From Halichondria panicea (Eukaryota; Porifera; Demospongiae; Suberitida; Halichondriidae): 64,000 bases of DNA. The notes beneath the pieces were generated by a model. It had not been told where the DNA came from. It did no database searches and saw only the letters and a list, made by a program, of their open reading frames with translations. Below are positions 47,052-58,918 of the stretch, in pieces; the stretch's first letter is position 1; every line of letters starts with the position of its first letter. Position numbers and translations under genes: made by a program. The stretch is from assembly GCF_963675165.1 (NCBI RefSeq), contig NC_087377.1, forward strand, positions 12,882,632-12,946,631, in the 5' to 3' direction.

Positions 47052-50002
47052 ATGAGTATGCCAAGTTGCAGCAAGGTAATATTATTTCTGCATGTATAAT
47101 TATATACTCTCATGAATATTAATTGATTGCTTCATCTCTACATGGTATTTTATAGATTATACAATTGGTCCTGACTTCATGGGTACTGCTAGCAAATCAA
47201 CTGGGCAAGTACTTACAGTAGTATACCTGCTATAGATGCCAAATTCATTTAAGGCTTCTGGTATAGATCTATATACTGAGAAAAGTATTACTATCCAGAA
47301 GCAGAGCAAATCCCTTTGGCTTTCATTACTGTTTTTAATAAAAATTGTCCAGATGCTGTGAATGAACATTCTGTTGATGAAGGTGTGCAAACAGTTTGCC
47401 CTGGAGGGTTGGTTTCGCTAATTTGCATTCATGACAATGTTGCTGGTCAACAAACTCACTGGATTGTCAGTGGCTCTCAGCCTTGTGATGAATTTGTAAG
47501 CCACTTCACTGATTCGACTGAAGACATGTGTGGTTCGTTCACTATTACGAGGATAGGTAATACAGTTTCTACATTATACTCAACTATTCAAATACCTGCC
47601 ACTGAAGCACTGGACGGTACTCTGATTGAATGTTTTTCTGGTGGTCTTACATCGTCTCCACAAGTTGGCAACACCACACTGAATGTGATAAGTCAGTGAA
47701 ACAAGAAGATTTCATGCTAGCCACACCATATCAACTTTATATATATAATTATATACTTTCAACTGTTACAGATCTAACTGTGTCTACTGTAACTGACTGG
47801 ATGGCTAACCTGACAGCCAACAGTTTATGTCCTGTTCTGGAGTGGGACCCAGTGGACGCACCATACCAGAGATGTGTCATCGGCTACACTATCAACCTGA
47901 ATGGAACAGTGTACAATACCACAAACACATCTCTATCATTAGCTGGAGAGAGCCTCTCTTACTGTGAGACTCAGACAGTGACTGTGACACCACTCACACT
48001 CAATGGACTCTTATCGCCAGATACCTCAAATATCACTGAGATCAATAGAGGTGCCTGTAATGCGACAGCATTATTGTTCAATTTGGGTGTCACATTATTC
48101 AGATTTGGGGACTCCAGCATTATCTGCCTCCTTCACCATCCATAATGAAGTGCTACTGAAGCTGCAAATAATGGTCCAGGTATGTAGCTATTACATGGCT
48201 ATGAGTGCCACAAGCTGTTTATTGGCCCGGTAGAAGATTGTGGTCAAGGGCCTCTAGCCTGAGAGCATTATCTACTACAAGGACCAATACTGCTTGTCAG
48301 TGGCGGATCCAGACATGCAGGTTCCATGGGTTCCATGGAATCAACACACTGGAGATCAACTTACTAGCTATATAGCTAGCAACTAAGCTTGCATGAATGA
48401 TCGTGATCTGTATAATAGAGTTACGCAATTTACGTGGGCTCTCTAATGTGCATGCTCATTGCTTAGGAAAAGTGATGACCTTTTTTTTTTGTAAATTTTA
48501 GCTGTTTTGTAACCCCCCTCTCAAATTCTTAGATACGTCACAGCTGGTTGCATTTTGACCTCTGAGATCAAATAAAACAGGGTGCCAATATCTACCATAA
48601 TTATGGCATGCACAGTTCAGGTCGTGAACTGTGCCAGTAAGGCGCATATGTCACAACTACTTGTGGCATGCACGAATTGCCATGTAATAACTACTTCGTT
48701 GCCTTGAAAACCAGCATAAAAACCACTTGTTGCATATAGATATGACAGATCTCTACTGATTTTGGTGGCTGGAATTACATAATAACTGCATAGAAACCAG
48801 CATATGCTGCATAGCAAACTTCCCACAGGGACCACAAAAACTTACAAGAGCGTGTCCCTGTATAAAGTAGTAGTTGACAGTTTGGGTGTGAGGAGGTTTC
48901 TCTCTCCAGAGGGCGATTTTATGCGTCAATAGGCAACATAAATATGTAATATTAATTTTGTTGCCATATAATTATTATTGTCCTCTCACAACAGGAAATT
49001 TCAATTGATATTGCACCCATTCGATTATTCGGATACATAACGAGTGGAGAAAATTGTGTTCCTACCAAATCATTTAATGGAAGTTCAGTTGCAATCGATT
49101 TTTCAGACCAATCTCCTGGAGATGCTTACACAGTGTGTGTGATGTTCAGAAACAAGGAATGCTCTGTGTCTGCAATCAATTCCATTACTGTGACTGGTAA
49201 AATGCATAATGCTGGCATATCATTAAATTTATGATTTCGTATCTTTCAGTTCCAGCTACAATGATTACCGTACAAGAAGTTACACCATCGGATACTAACT
49301 ACACGGTTCGTTTGTCCCTCCCCTTCACCAGCTACCCTCCCGGTGACCTGCTCATTATCTCCACCCTCTCTCCCCCTCACTCGGACCCAATCATCCTCCC
49401 CTTTCCCTACACAACCAACCAAGTTACCGTGACTCTCACTGAACTCACTGCTGGAGTCCTCTACACCTACACCATTAGAGTTGTTCTGGCCAGCAACAAA
49501 TCAAATGACGTCGTATCTCCAATCACTGGAGAATTCAGTTTGACAACATTAGGAGATATTACATGGAGGCGAATAACTGGTAGATAGTGAAACAATTGCA
49601 AATAGTATTGTTTACCTCAACAGTATAGTGAATAAGCTAGAGTTTACTAGTAGTTAGCCTGCTATGATAATAATACTCATTACTGTAACTCATGCATTAA
49701 TTCTCAAATGAAAAACATCTATATACACACATGCAGAACCTGTGCGGTCCCTCTCTACTGGTGAAGCAGTGGCAGTCAGTGTGGCAGCTACATTCACTAT
49801 CTCCATAGCGATTGGACTCCTGCTGGGGATGTCTGTAATGTACTGCATTATGTACTACAGGAATAAGGGACACTATGCAGTAAGACAGCGACAGGAGGAA
49901 AGCATTCAACCCACTGTGCCAAGTGGTCCTGTTTACGAAGAAGTTACTCCTATCCAAGAACGAATTGAGCTGAAACCGAATGAAGCATACAGACCAATAT
50001 AA
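47052..50002 (+). CDS. Ig/FN3 receptor with YEEV tail; altered exon-7 donor (521 aa)
   Basis: Exons 47052-47075, 47156-47204 (GC donor), 47353-47691, 47772-48050, 48103-48179, 48995-49196, 49250-49579 and 49737-50002 join in frame to 521 codons. Signal peptide (MSMPSCSK + IIQLVLTSWVLLA), Ig-like (TVCPGGLVSLIC to LIECFSG), FN3-like (CPVLEWDPVDAPYQRCVIGY), linker, FN3-like pair (LFGYITSGENC; LSLPFTSYP), membrane helix, tail with GPVYEEV and NEAYRPI. The usual exon-7 donor (GGAG/GT in relatives) reads GGAG/AT at 49552-49557, so it cannot be used. The next in-phase donor, ACTG/GTAGAT at 49576, adds eight residues. If it fails, the frame stops at 49585 and the product is secreted. Confidence 0.82.
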
Positions 50003-50195
50003 AACTGTACTAGTCTGGAAACCTAAACTCTGTATTTGTGCACCACAATAATTATGTGCGTAAAAAGTAGAAGCACACATAGGAAGTCTGTTTTGCATTG
50101 TTTGGTAAAGATCATTAACATCATAATTGACGTATTGGATCAAGTTGAACGATAAGAACAGATAGGGGGGCGTCAGACATCTGCGACGTTTGACC

Positions 50196-50489
50196 TAGAC
50201 TCGCAAGCCGTCACTGTTGCAGGCGAACAGTAGACTGGTCAAACTCCGTGTTGAGACTCGTGTTGCACAGTCAGCATATCAGAAAATATTTTAAGTGGCT
50301 GCGGTTTTCGTGACGTCAGTATACTGCATGTGATACGTAGAGTTTTCTAGTGAAACGTCACTATCGTTGATCTTGTGGTAACCGCATGCGGTTAGTTGCC
50401 ACAAATATCGTGGCAAACGTTACACGAGTCTCAACACGGAGTTTGACCAGTCTACTGTTCGCCTGCAACAGTGACGGCTTGCGAGTCTA
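50196..50489. mobile_element. MULE-like element, 68-bp perfect TIRs, 9-bp target duplication
   Basis: 50196-50263 and 50422-50489 are exact inverted repeats (start TAGACTCGCAAGCCGTCACT). Flanks CGTTTGACC at 50187-50195 and 50490-50498. The paralogue has one CGTTTGACC at 37511-37519. No gene inside. Confidence 0.93.
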
Positions 50490-50731
50490 CGTTTGACCAG
50501 CAACAGCATTATGAACAACTGCCCCTTCCAGGCTGGCTCCAGACATCCAAACTCTCAGAAGTACTGACAGACCCTATACTGCATGTGTTGCCCGTTCTGT
50601 TTTACTCGGTATTCTCACAATGATACTTTCTGAAAGCTCACAATTAATGCAATCGATTTGTGATTTTTCCCGACATGTATCTGTAAGATGATATGCTGAG
50701 AGCTCAAAATAAAAATGTTCAGGAATTTGAG

Positions 50732-50933
50732 TACCGTATACTGTATTATTATAGCGAGTATATTTCGGCGGTAAACGTTAGCGGTTTTCGCAGATAGCAT
50801 GTATCCTACAGATATATAAGTATCGCATGCATGCATGCGCGTTAAAAGGCTATTCCAAGGAAATTGAATCTGCAAAATTCCTTATGGTTTTCTGCAAAAG
50901 TTTATACCCTCGAAATATACCTGCTATACGGTA
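50732..50933. repeat. MITE, CCGTATA/GCGAGTATA family
   Basis: Copy of the MITE at 37748-37926 and, inverted, about 60727-60905; ends TACCGTATAC and GCTATACGGTA. Confidence 0.75.
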
Positions 50934-51259
50934 AGCAGTAAAAATAAAATGACACTTCGATTGTTTAAACAATTGCAACCCTGCACAGTATACGTGTAAC
51001 CCCTCATAGCGGTGTACAAAACAACCATTCAATAAAAGATAACGTTCCACTGTATATAAGGGGAGAGGGTTGGATACACTATTATAGGATTTTCAATACA
51101 AGGTTTTGTTGTATTGCTGATGCAAAGAATAACTTACGCAAAATATGCATTGTAGAGAGTATTAGAGAGAAACATACGCAGCTGTACAACACAGCTATAA
51201 GACTCACCTGACCGCGATGACCTCCTCGGAGTTCCTCTCTGACACAGAAGCTATACATG

Positions 51260-52000
51260 CACTATCGCTCGTAGGGTCGGCTGTACATGTAGTATATCTG
51301 TAGAGGATGTGAACATTTCAATACACCTGTATAATGCTCATAAGAACTGCTGTACATGCATTATGGACTGGGACCAACACCAAAAATAAATTTATAAGAG
51401 ACCCTTCAACTTATATAATTGCTGCTGTTTACTGCATGTTGTCAGTAATAAATACTATAACAGTGAAACCACAATAAAATGCTCTGTTTATTAATTATGA
51501 GCTAGCTAAGGACTCTCTGCATGTGAATAAGGACACTTAACGCTTAGAAATAGAAGCACATAGAAATTACTAAAATCAATTTTACCCAAAACATGTTGCA
51601 TTTTATGCAGCAACATTACTATTAGACAACAACCAAGCTACACACAACCTCTCCATTAATTGATACACCCACTGCATTAGGTACGACCGAGTATACCGTA
51701 TTATAATTATTATAGCTGGTATAATTATTTTTTGGGGGGCAAAGGCAAAACATTCGTGATTGAGCAATATTTAGTCACTTTGTGGATAATATTTTTGTGA
51801 GGTTGCTGCTTGCACTACTGCAGGTAAAGGTAGGCAAGGTCGCTTCATTCATGGGTAAAAATTAATAATTATATTCGTGCAGAGTTCCAATCACGAAAAC
51901 CAAGAATATTTTGTTTCCCGGAAATGACCAGCAAAAATATACGGTACCTCTCTGAGGTGAACATTAGGTTTATTGGTTTCAAGCGCCAATGCATTGATTA
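51260..52000. repeat. Duplicated block, matches 31440-32170
   Basis: Partner of the block described at 31440; no gene. Contains a MITE at 51694-51944. Confidence 0.8.
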
Positions 52001-52926
52001 TAATAGCCTATAAGGATGAAAAAATGTATACTGTATAGAAGTGGTGCATGCATAGTTTTCATGCAAATGTCACCAAAAAATGATCATCTGAATCTATAGT
52101 CACACATTTTGCAATTGTGTAAAAACTATACTCATCACTTTTACAGTACTTTTTTTGCCAAATTGTGACAGGCCTGCATGCTAAGAACATAATAACAGGT
52201 ATTTAGTTTTGATGTGATAGCAGAAATCGTTTAACGTTTAATACCAAGCAGTTAGCGTAATTTAACAATCTGTTGAGAGATTCAACACTAACTAATCTTT
52301 TTGCTGAGTATAATAATAGTCATTAATATGCCTGGTGTGGATCAATCAAGGAGAGATCAATAATAACTAAGCATCATTCGGCTGACAAAAATTTTCACGA
52401 GTTTTCACGATAATATAAATAATATCTCAAATAATCCTGAGTGCGGTATAGGGGCAAGATTTTGAGCATGAACAATGAACTTCCCAGACAAAATGACCGT
52501 AAGTTAATATCTGCATGGTAATGAAAAACAGAAGCCTGGCTGCCTATCGTGGTCGCCATATAAACAGGCCATCCTCTATATAATACAGCCAGAATAACAA
52601 GCAGTAAAGTCTCCATAATTATAGTATGTGTTACAGGTCACCTCTTCTTTGCAGCCACTGTTAGTGTGCCCTAGGGTTGCATGGTGGCCGCTAAATTCAT
52701 ATTGACACAAATATGACCCCATACAGGCTCACCTGCGGATTGTGAAGCAGGTGCAACGCTGCATGAGAAACACAACTACAGTGGAACCCATCAGGCTATA
52801 ACGGACACCTTTGGGGAACAATGTTTTGGCCTTTATACAGAGGTGGCCTTTGTTGAGAGGTTGTTTTGTACACGAACTGTTCATTTGGGACCTGGGTGCC
52901 TGGCCAATGTATATACACTCATGCAG

Positions 52927-53212
52927 AATCTGTGCGGTCCCTCTCTACTGGTGAAGCAATGGCAGTCAGTGTGGCAGCTACATTCACTATTTCCATATAG
53001 CGATTGGACTCTTGCTGGGGATGTCTCTAATTATGCATTATGTAATAATAATTATTATGTAATTATGCATTATGTATTACAGGAATAGGGGTTGCTACAC
53101 AGTAAGACAGCGACAGGAAGAAAGCATTCAACCCACTGTGCCAAGTGGTCCTGTTTACGAAGAAGTTACTCCTATCCAAGAACGAATTGAGCTGAAACTG
53201 AATGAAGCATAA
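52927..53212 (+). pseudogene. Isolated membrane/tail exon of a receptor
   Basis: Acceptor ATGCAG then SVRSLSTGEAMAV as in the functional copies, but an extra TA at about 52998 and an AT-rich expansion in the helix break the frame. GPVYEEV is still encoded downstream. No Ig or FN3 exons are attached; the preceding 52.1-52.9 kb is spacer. Confidence 0.8.
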
Positions 53213-56200
53213 TTATACGGACCATTATAATTAACAGTACTAACCCAGTACTACATGTCTGAAAGCCTAAATTCGTGTATTGTGTACCTGCATAAAAGGC
53301 AGAGAATGAATGTAAGCTGTTTTGAATTGTTTGGTAAAGATCATTAATTAACGTCATAAAATTGACTACCGTATAGCAGGTAAGTTTCGTGGGGTAAAAA
53401 ATCGTTCAACTCGAGAAATGGTGGTTTTCGTGAGTAAAAATTTCGTTTAGTCTCGTGGCTGCACGGCATTCCTACGTTCCGATAAGCAACGCCTACGTTA
53501 ACATTTCGTGGAGGTCAGCCTGCCCACGAAAATAACAAATATTTTACCCCACGAAAATTACCCGCTATACGGTATATAGTTGGGTGAGTTGCATGTGATA
53601 TGGTTCTATAAAATTGATCATAGCACCCCAAATCAACAAGCAGACAACAATTTTACTAATGAATTATTATCACAATTAATTTTGTTAAATTAGACAATGT
53701 TTATAACTGCCCGTATACATTGAATGACGATAAGACCAGATAGGAGCATTAGACATCTGCGATGTATTTGACCAGCAATATCATTATGAACGAATACCCC
53801 TTTCAGGACATCCAAAACCAAACTCTCAGAAGTACTAACAGACCCGCCAGGCCCTACTTGGCACACCAATATGTTAGACATGCCGTTTCCTATATATGCT
53901 TGTTTTGAGTTGAGCTAGATCGACAAGTCTATCAGGAGTACATGTGTATACACACCTATATAGTAACACTGTGTTTCCCGTTCTGTTTTAGTCATTCTCA
54001 ATGATATTTTCTGAAAGCTAATAATGCAATCGATTTGATTCTCATTATAATTATTTGTAAGATGATATGCTGAGCTTAAAATAAGTATTCCGTATTTAGT
54101 GAGTAAGGGTAAACATTCGGGGTTTTCGTTGATTAAGCACATACACCGCGAACATACTAATATCGCATGCATGCATGCACGTCAAAAGTCCAAGGATCTG
54201 CAAATTAAAGGTCTTTCCACAAAAGTTTATACCCTCGAAATACTTATCTGTTTTTCATAAAACAGTGAAGCTTGCATGGCTGCCTATCATGCATGATTGC
54301 CACATAAGCAGGCCATCCTCAATATGCAGCCAGGTTAATGAGCACTAAAGTCTCCATACAATTATAGTGTGTGTGTTAGCAGGTCACCTCTTTATTACAG
54401 CAACTGTTGGTGTGCCCAAGGGTTACATGGTGGCTGCTATAACATCATGACACAAATATGACCCCGTGCGGATTCACCTGCGGTTTGAAGTAGGTGCAAC
54501 ACACTCACACTGCATGATGAGAAACATAACTGCTTTGCATTGGACATTGTGGTGTTTCTGTAGGAGAAATTGAATACCTGTCAATTGCAAATGAAAGTAG
54601 TCAAAAGAGCTAGAGGAATACAGTTTACAAAGCTCTTATTAGGCCCTGATGTATATTATGCTTTTTGTTGTACACATTATTCACAAACAAAATCCAAAAA
54701 TGTGATAATTATAGACAAAATAAGACGTAGACATAAACACAGCACACACAATACATATGATTCTAAGTGTTGTCGTTGCTGACTTTATTAACTGATCCAT
54801 AATTAAATATTCACCTTCACCATTTTTGCCATGAGAATGTCGACTCGTTATGCAAAACTTAATGTATTCAAAATAGACATTGATGCCTATTATTGAAAGT
54901 AGACTATGGACACACAATGGGTGTGGTTGTATTTAGTTTAAGCTTTGCACATGTCATTTTTTGGATAAAGTCTGTAAATTTAGCTATAGAACAGTTCATA
55001 GGAGATGAGTATGCCAAGTTGCAGCAAGGTAATATATTTCTGCATGTATAATTATATACTCTCTTGAGATTGCTTCATCTCTACATGGTATTTTATAGAT
55101 TATACAATTGGTCCTGACTTCATGGGTACTGCTAGCAAATCAACTGGGTAAGTACTTACAGTAGTATACCTGCTATAGATGCCAGATTCATTTAAGGCTT
55201 CTGGTATAGATCTATATGTAAATATACTGAGAAAAGTATTACTATCCAGAAGCAGAGCAAATCTCTTCGGCTTTTACTATCTGTTTTTAATAAATTGTCC
55301 AGATGCCGTGAATGAACATTCTGTTGATGAAGGTGTGCAAACAGTTTGCCCTGGAGAGTTGGTTTCGCTAATTTGCATTCATGACAATGTTGCTGGTCAA
55401 CTAACTCGCTGGATTGTCAGTGGCTCTCAGCCGTGTGATGAATTTGTGGCCCACTTCACTGATTCGACTGAAGACATGTGTGGTTTGTTCACTATTACGA
55501 GGATAGGTAATACAGTTTCTACATTATACTCAACTATTCAAATACCTGTCACTGAGGCACTGCATGGATGGTACTCTAATTGAATGTTTTTTTGGTGGTC
55601 TTACATCGTCTCCACAAGTTGGCAACACCACACTGAATGTGATAAGTCAGTGAAACAACAAGATTTCATGCTAGCCACACCATATCAACTTTATATATAT
55701 ACTTTCAACTGTTACAGATCTAACTGTGTCTACTGTAACTGACTGGATGGCTAACCTGAGAACCAACAGTTTATGTCCTGTTCTGGAGTGGGACCCAGTG
55801 GACCAACCTTACCAGAGATGTGTCATCGGCTACACTATCAACCTGAATGGAACAGTGTACAATACCACAAACACATCTCTATCATTAGCTGGAGAGAGCC
55901 TCTCTTACTGTGAGACTCACACAGTGACTGTGACACCACTCACAATCAATGGACTCTTATCGCCAGATACCTCAAATATCACTGAGATCAATAGAGGTGC
56001 CTGTAATGCGACAGCATTATTGTTCAATTTGGGTGTCACATTATTCAGATTTTGGGACTCCAGCATTATCTGCCTCCTTCACCATCCATAATGAAGTGCT
56101 ACTGAAGCTGCAAATAATGGTCCAGGTATGTAGCTATTACATGGCTATGAGTGCCACAAGCTGTTTATTGGCATGGTAGAAGATTGTGGTCAAGGGCCTC

Positions 56201-57650
56201 TAGCCTGAGAGCATTATCTACTACAAGGACCAATACTGCTTGTCAGTGGCGGATCTAGACATGCAGGTTCCATGGGTTCCATGGAATCAACACACTGGAG
56301 ATCAACTTACTAGCTATAGCTAGCAACTAAGCTTGCATGAATGATCGTGATCTGTATAATAGAGTTACGCAATTTACGTGGGCTCTCTAATGCGCATGCT
56401 CATTGCTTAGGAAAAGTGATGACCTTTTTTTTGTAAATTTTAGCTGTTTTGTAACCCCCCTCTCAAATTCTTAGATACGTCACAGCTGGTTGCATTTTGA
56501 CCTCTGAGATCAAATAAAACAGGGTGCCAATATCTGCCATAATTATGGCATGCACAGTTCAGGTGGTGAACTGTGCCAGTATGGCGCATATGTCACAACT
56601 ACTTGTGGCATGCACGAATTGCCATGTAAAAACTACTTCATTGCCTTGAAAACCAGCATAAAAACCACTTGTTGCATATAGATATGACAAATCTCTACTG
56701 ATTTTGGTGGCTGGAATTACGTAATAACTGCATAGAAACCAGCATATGCTGCATAGCAAACTTCCCACAGGGACCACAAAAACTTACAAGAGCGTGTCCC
56801 TGTATAAAAGTAGTAGTTGACAGTTTGGGTGAGGGGGTTTCTCTCTCCAGAGGGCGATTTTATGTGTCAATAATATGTAATATTAATTTTGTTGCCATAT
56901 AATTATTATTGTCCTCACAATAGGAAATTTCAATTGATACTGCACCCATTCGAATGTTCGGATACATAACGAGTGGAGAAAATTGTGTTCCTACCAAATC
57001 GTTTAATGGAAGTTCAGTTGCAATCGATTTCTCAGACCAATCTCCTGGAGATGCTTACACAGTGTGTGTGATGTTCAGAAACAAGGAATGCTATGTGTCT
57101 GCAATCAATTCCATTACTGTGACTGGTAAAATGCATAATGCTGGTATGTCATTAAATTTATGATTTCGTATCTTTCAGTTCCAGCTACAGTAATTACTGT
57201 ACAAGAAGTTACACCATCGGATACTAACTACACGGTTCGTTTGTCCCTCCCCTTCACCAGCTACCCTCCCGGTGACCTGTTCATTGTCTCCACCCTCTCT
57301 CCCCCTCACTCGGACCCAAACACCCTCACCTTCCCCTCCAATACCAACCAAGTCATGGTGACCTTCACTGAACTCACTGCTGGAGTCCTCTACACCTACA
57401 CCATTAGAGTTGTTCTGGCCAGCAACAAATCAAATGACGTCGTATCTCCAGTCACTGGAGAATTCAGTTTGACAACATTAGGAGGTATTACATGGAGGCG
57501 AATAACTGGTAGATAGTGAAACAATTGCAAATAGTATTGTTTACTTCAACAGTATAATGAATAAGCTAGACGTGTTTACTAGTAGTTGTACTATGGTTGC
57601 ACCAAAGATCAAAGGCTTCAGTTGTAGTTTATACTACTTATACAACCTGT

Positions 57651-57722
57651 CTGACCACAGCCATGGTATTATGGCAGTTATACCCTAGTGTATAACTGCC
57701 ATATACCATGGCTGTGGTCAAA
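57651..57722. repeat. Foldback repeat in receptor intron
   Basis: Arms TGACCACAGCCATGGTATTA and inverted TATACCATGGCTGTGGTCA around TATACCCTAGTGTATA. Confidence 0.85.
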
Positions 57723-58427
57723 CTACATGTACAGCTAGAACTGAATACAGTATCCCACCTTTGCAACAAAATTGACACACTGTTTCAATTAAAACAATGA
57801 CACACTACTCAATTCAATCAATATTAGCAATATTAGAGTTAGAGAGAATTCAATACAAAACAGACTACTATACTAATGATTTTAGTCAACATAAAAAGAG
57901 CCAAGTTCGAGCGATGAATAGTTCCAAAAAGGAGGCAAATTTGGAAGAACTCCGTGATCGTGAATCGAACGATACTGGTTTGTTTGTGTTGCTTTTTTTC
58001 AACTTTCAACATTGGTTGTCACAACCTGCTTATTACATTGCTGCATGGGACCAGGAGCAGTAAGAAGGGTCCAGACTGCCAAGTGTTTCTCAGACTAAAG
58101 AGACTGCACTGCACTGGGCCAGTACAGTAGGCTTGTGGAATGATATTTTGGGGTACATTTGCACTCTTTGTAGACAAGTAGCACCAGTGTACTTTCTTGA
58201 AGTGCCTTCTATAAAGATGCAGAAACACAGCCTTCACAATTGCTTGCTTGAATCATAGACGCTTGATTGAATCAGCCATCGCTTTTTAAAAAAATAGCAA
58301 ATTCATTGCATAGCTATAGCAACAGTGACGTCAAACAGTAGTTATAAGCATATTCATTGAAGAAGCATGACAGGAAGTAGCTAAACATAGTAGTACAGTT
58401 CTAAACATAGTACAAGCCAGTTAAACT

Positions 58428-58547
58428 ATGGCCTCTCGTGGTATATTTGCTTTACACGCTCGAGTAATCAGATAAACCAGCTCGGCTGCGCCTCGTGGTT
58501 TATCAGATTACTCTCGCGTGTAAATCAAATATACCACTCGAGGCCAT
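58428..58547. repeat. Foldback repeat, about 52-bp arms, in receptor intron
   Basis: ATGGCCTCTCGTGGTATATT at the left is matched by inverted AATATACCACTCGAGGCCAT at the right; inner parts GTAATCAGATAAACCA and TGGTTTATCAGATTAC also pair. No target duplication is evident. Confidence 0.85.
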
Positions 58548-58918
58548 TGCTTAGCCCGCTATGATATATATACTCATTACTGTAACTCATGCATTAATTC
58601 TCAAATGAAAAACATGTATAATACACTCATGCAGAGTACACTCATGCAGAATCTGTGCGGTCCCTCTCTACTGGTGAAGCAGTGGCAGTCAGTGTGGCAG
58701 CTACATTCATTATTTCCATAGCGGTTGGAATCCTGTTGGGGATGTCTGTAATGTACTGCATTATGTATTTCAGGAATAGGGGACGCTACGCAGTAAGACA
58801 GCATCAGGAGGAAAGCATTCAACCCACTGTGCCAAGTGGTCCTGTTTATGAAGAGGTTACTCCTATCCAAGATGGAATTGAGCTGAAACTGAATGAAGCA
58901 TACGGACCGTTATCCTAG

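Larger units (their letters stand above)
55005..58918 (+). pseudogene. Ig/FN3 receptor disabled by one 4-bp insertion
   Basis: Exons 55005-55028, 55099-55147, 55303-55645, 55718-55996, 56049-56125, 56924-57125, 57179-57484 and 58650-58918 all keep normal splice sites (GGAG/GTATTA at exon 7) and match the gene at 47052-50002. The Ig exon is 343 instead of 339 bases, because TGCA is added at 55561-55566. That shifts the frame and gives a stop 15 bases later. Apart from this, no lesion was found, including in the helix and the GPVYEEV/NEAYGPLS tail. The last intron (57485-58649) has grown with two foldback repeats. Very recently inactivated, or a functional allele may exist. Confidence 0.85.

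Noticed and set aside
57797..58063. 88-residue frame within the last intron of a receptor
   Set aside because: No recognisable motif, lies between foldback repeats in intron sequence, and has no equivalent in sister genes.
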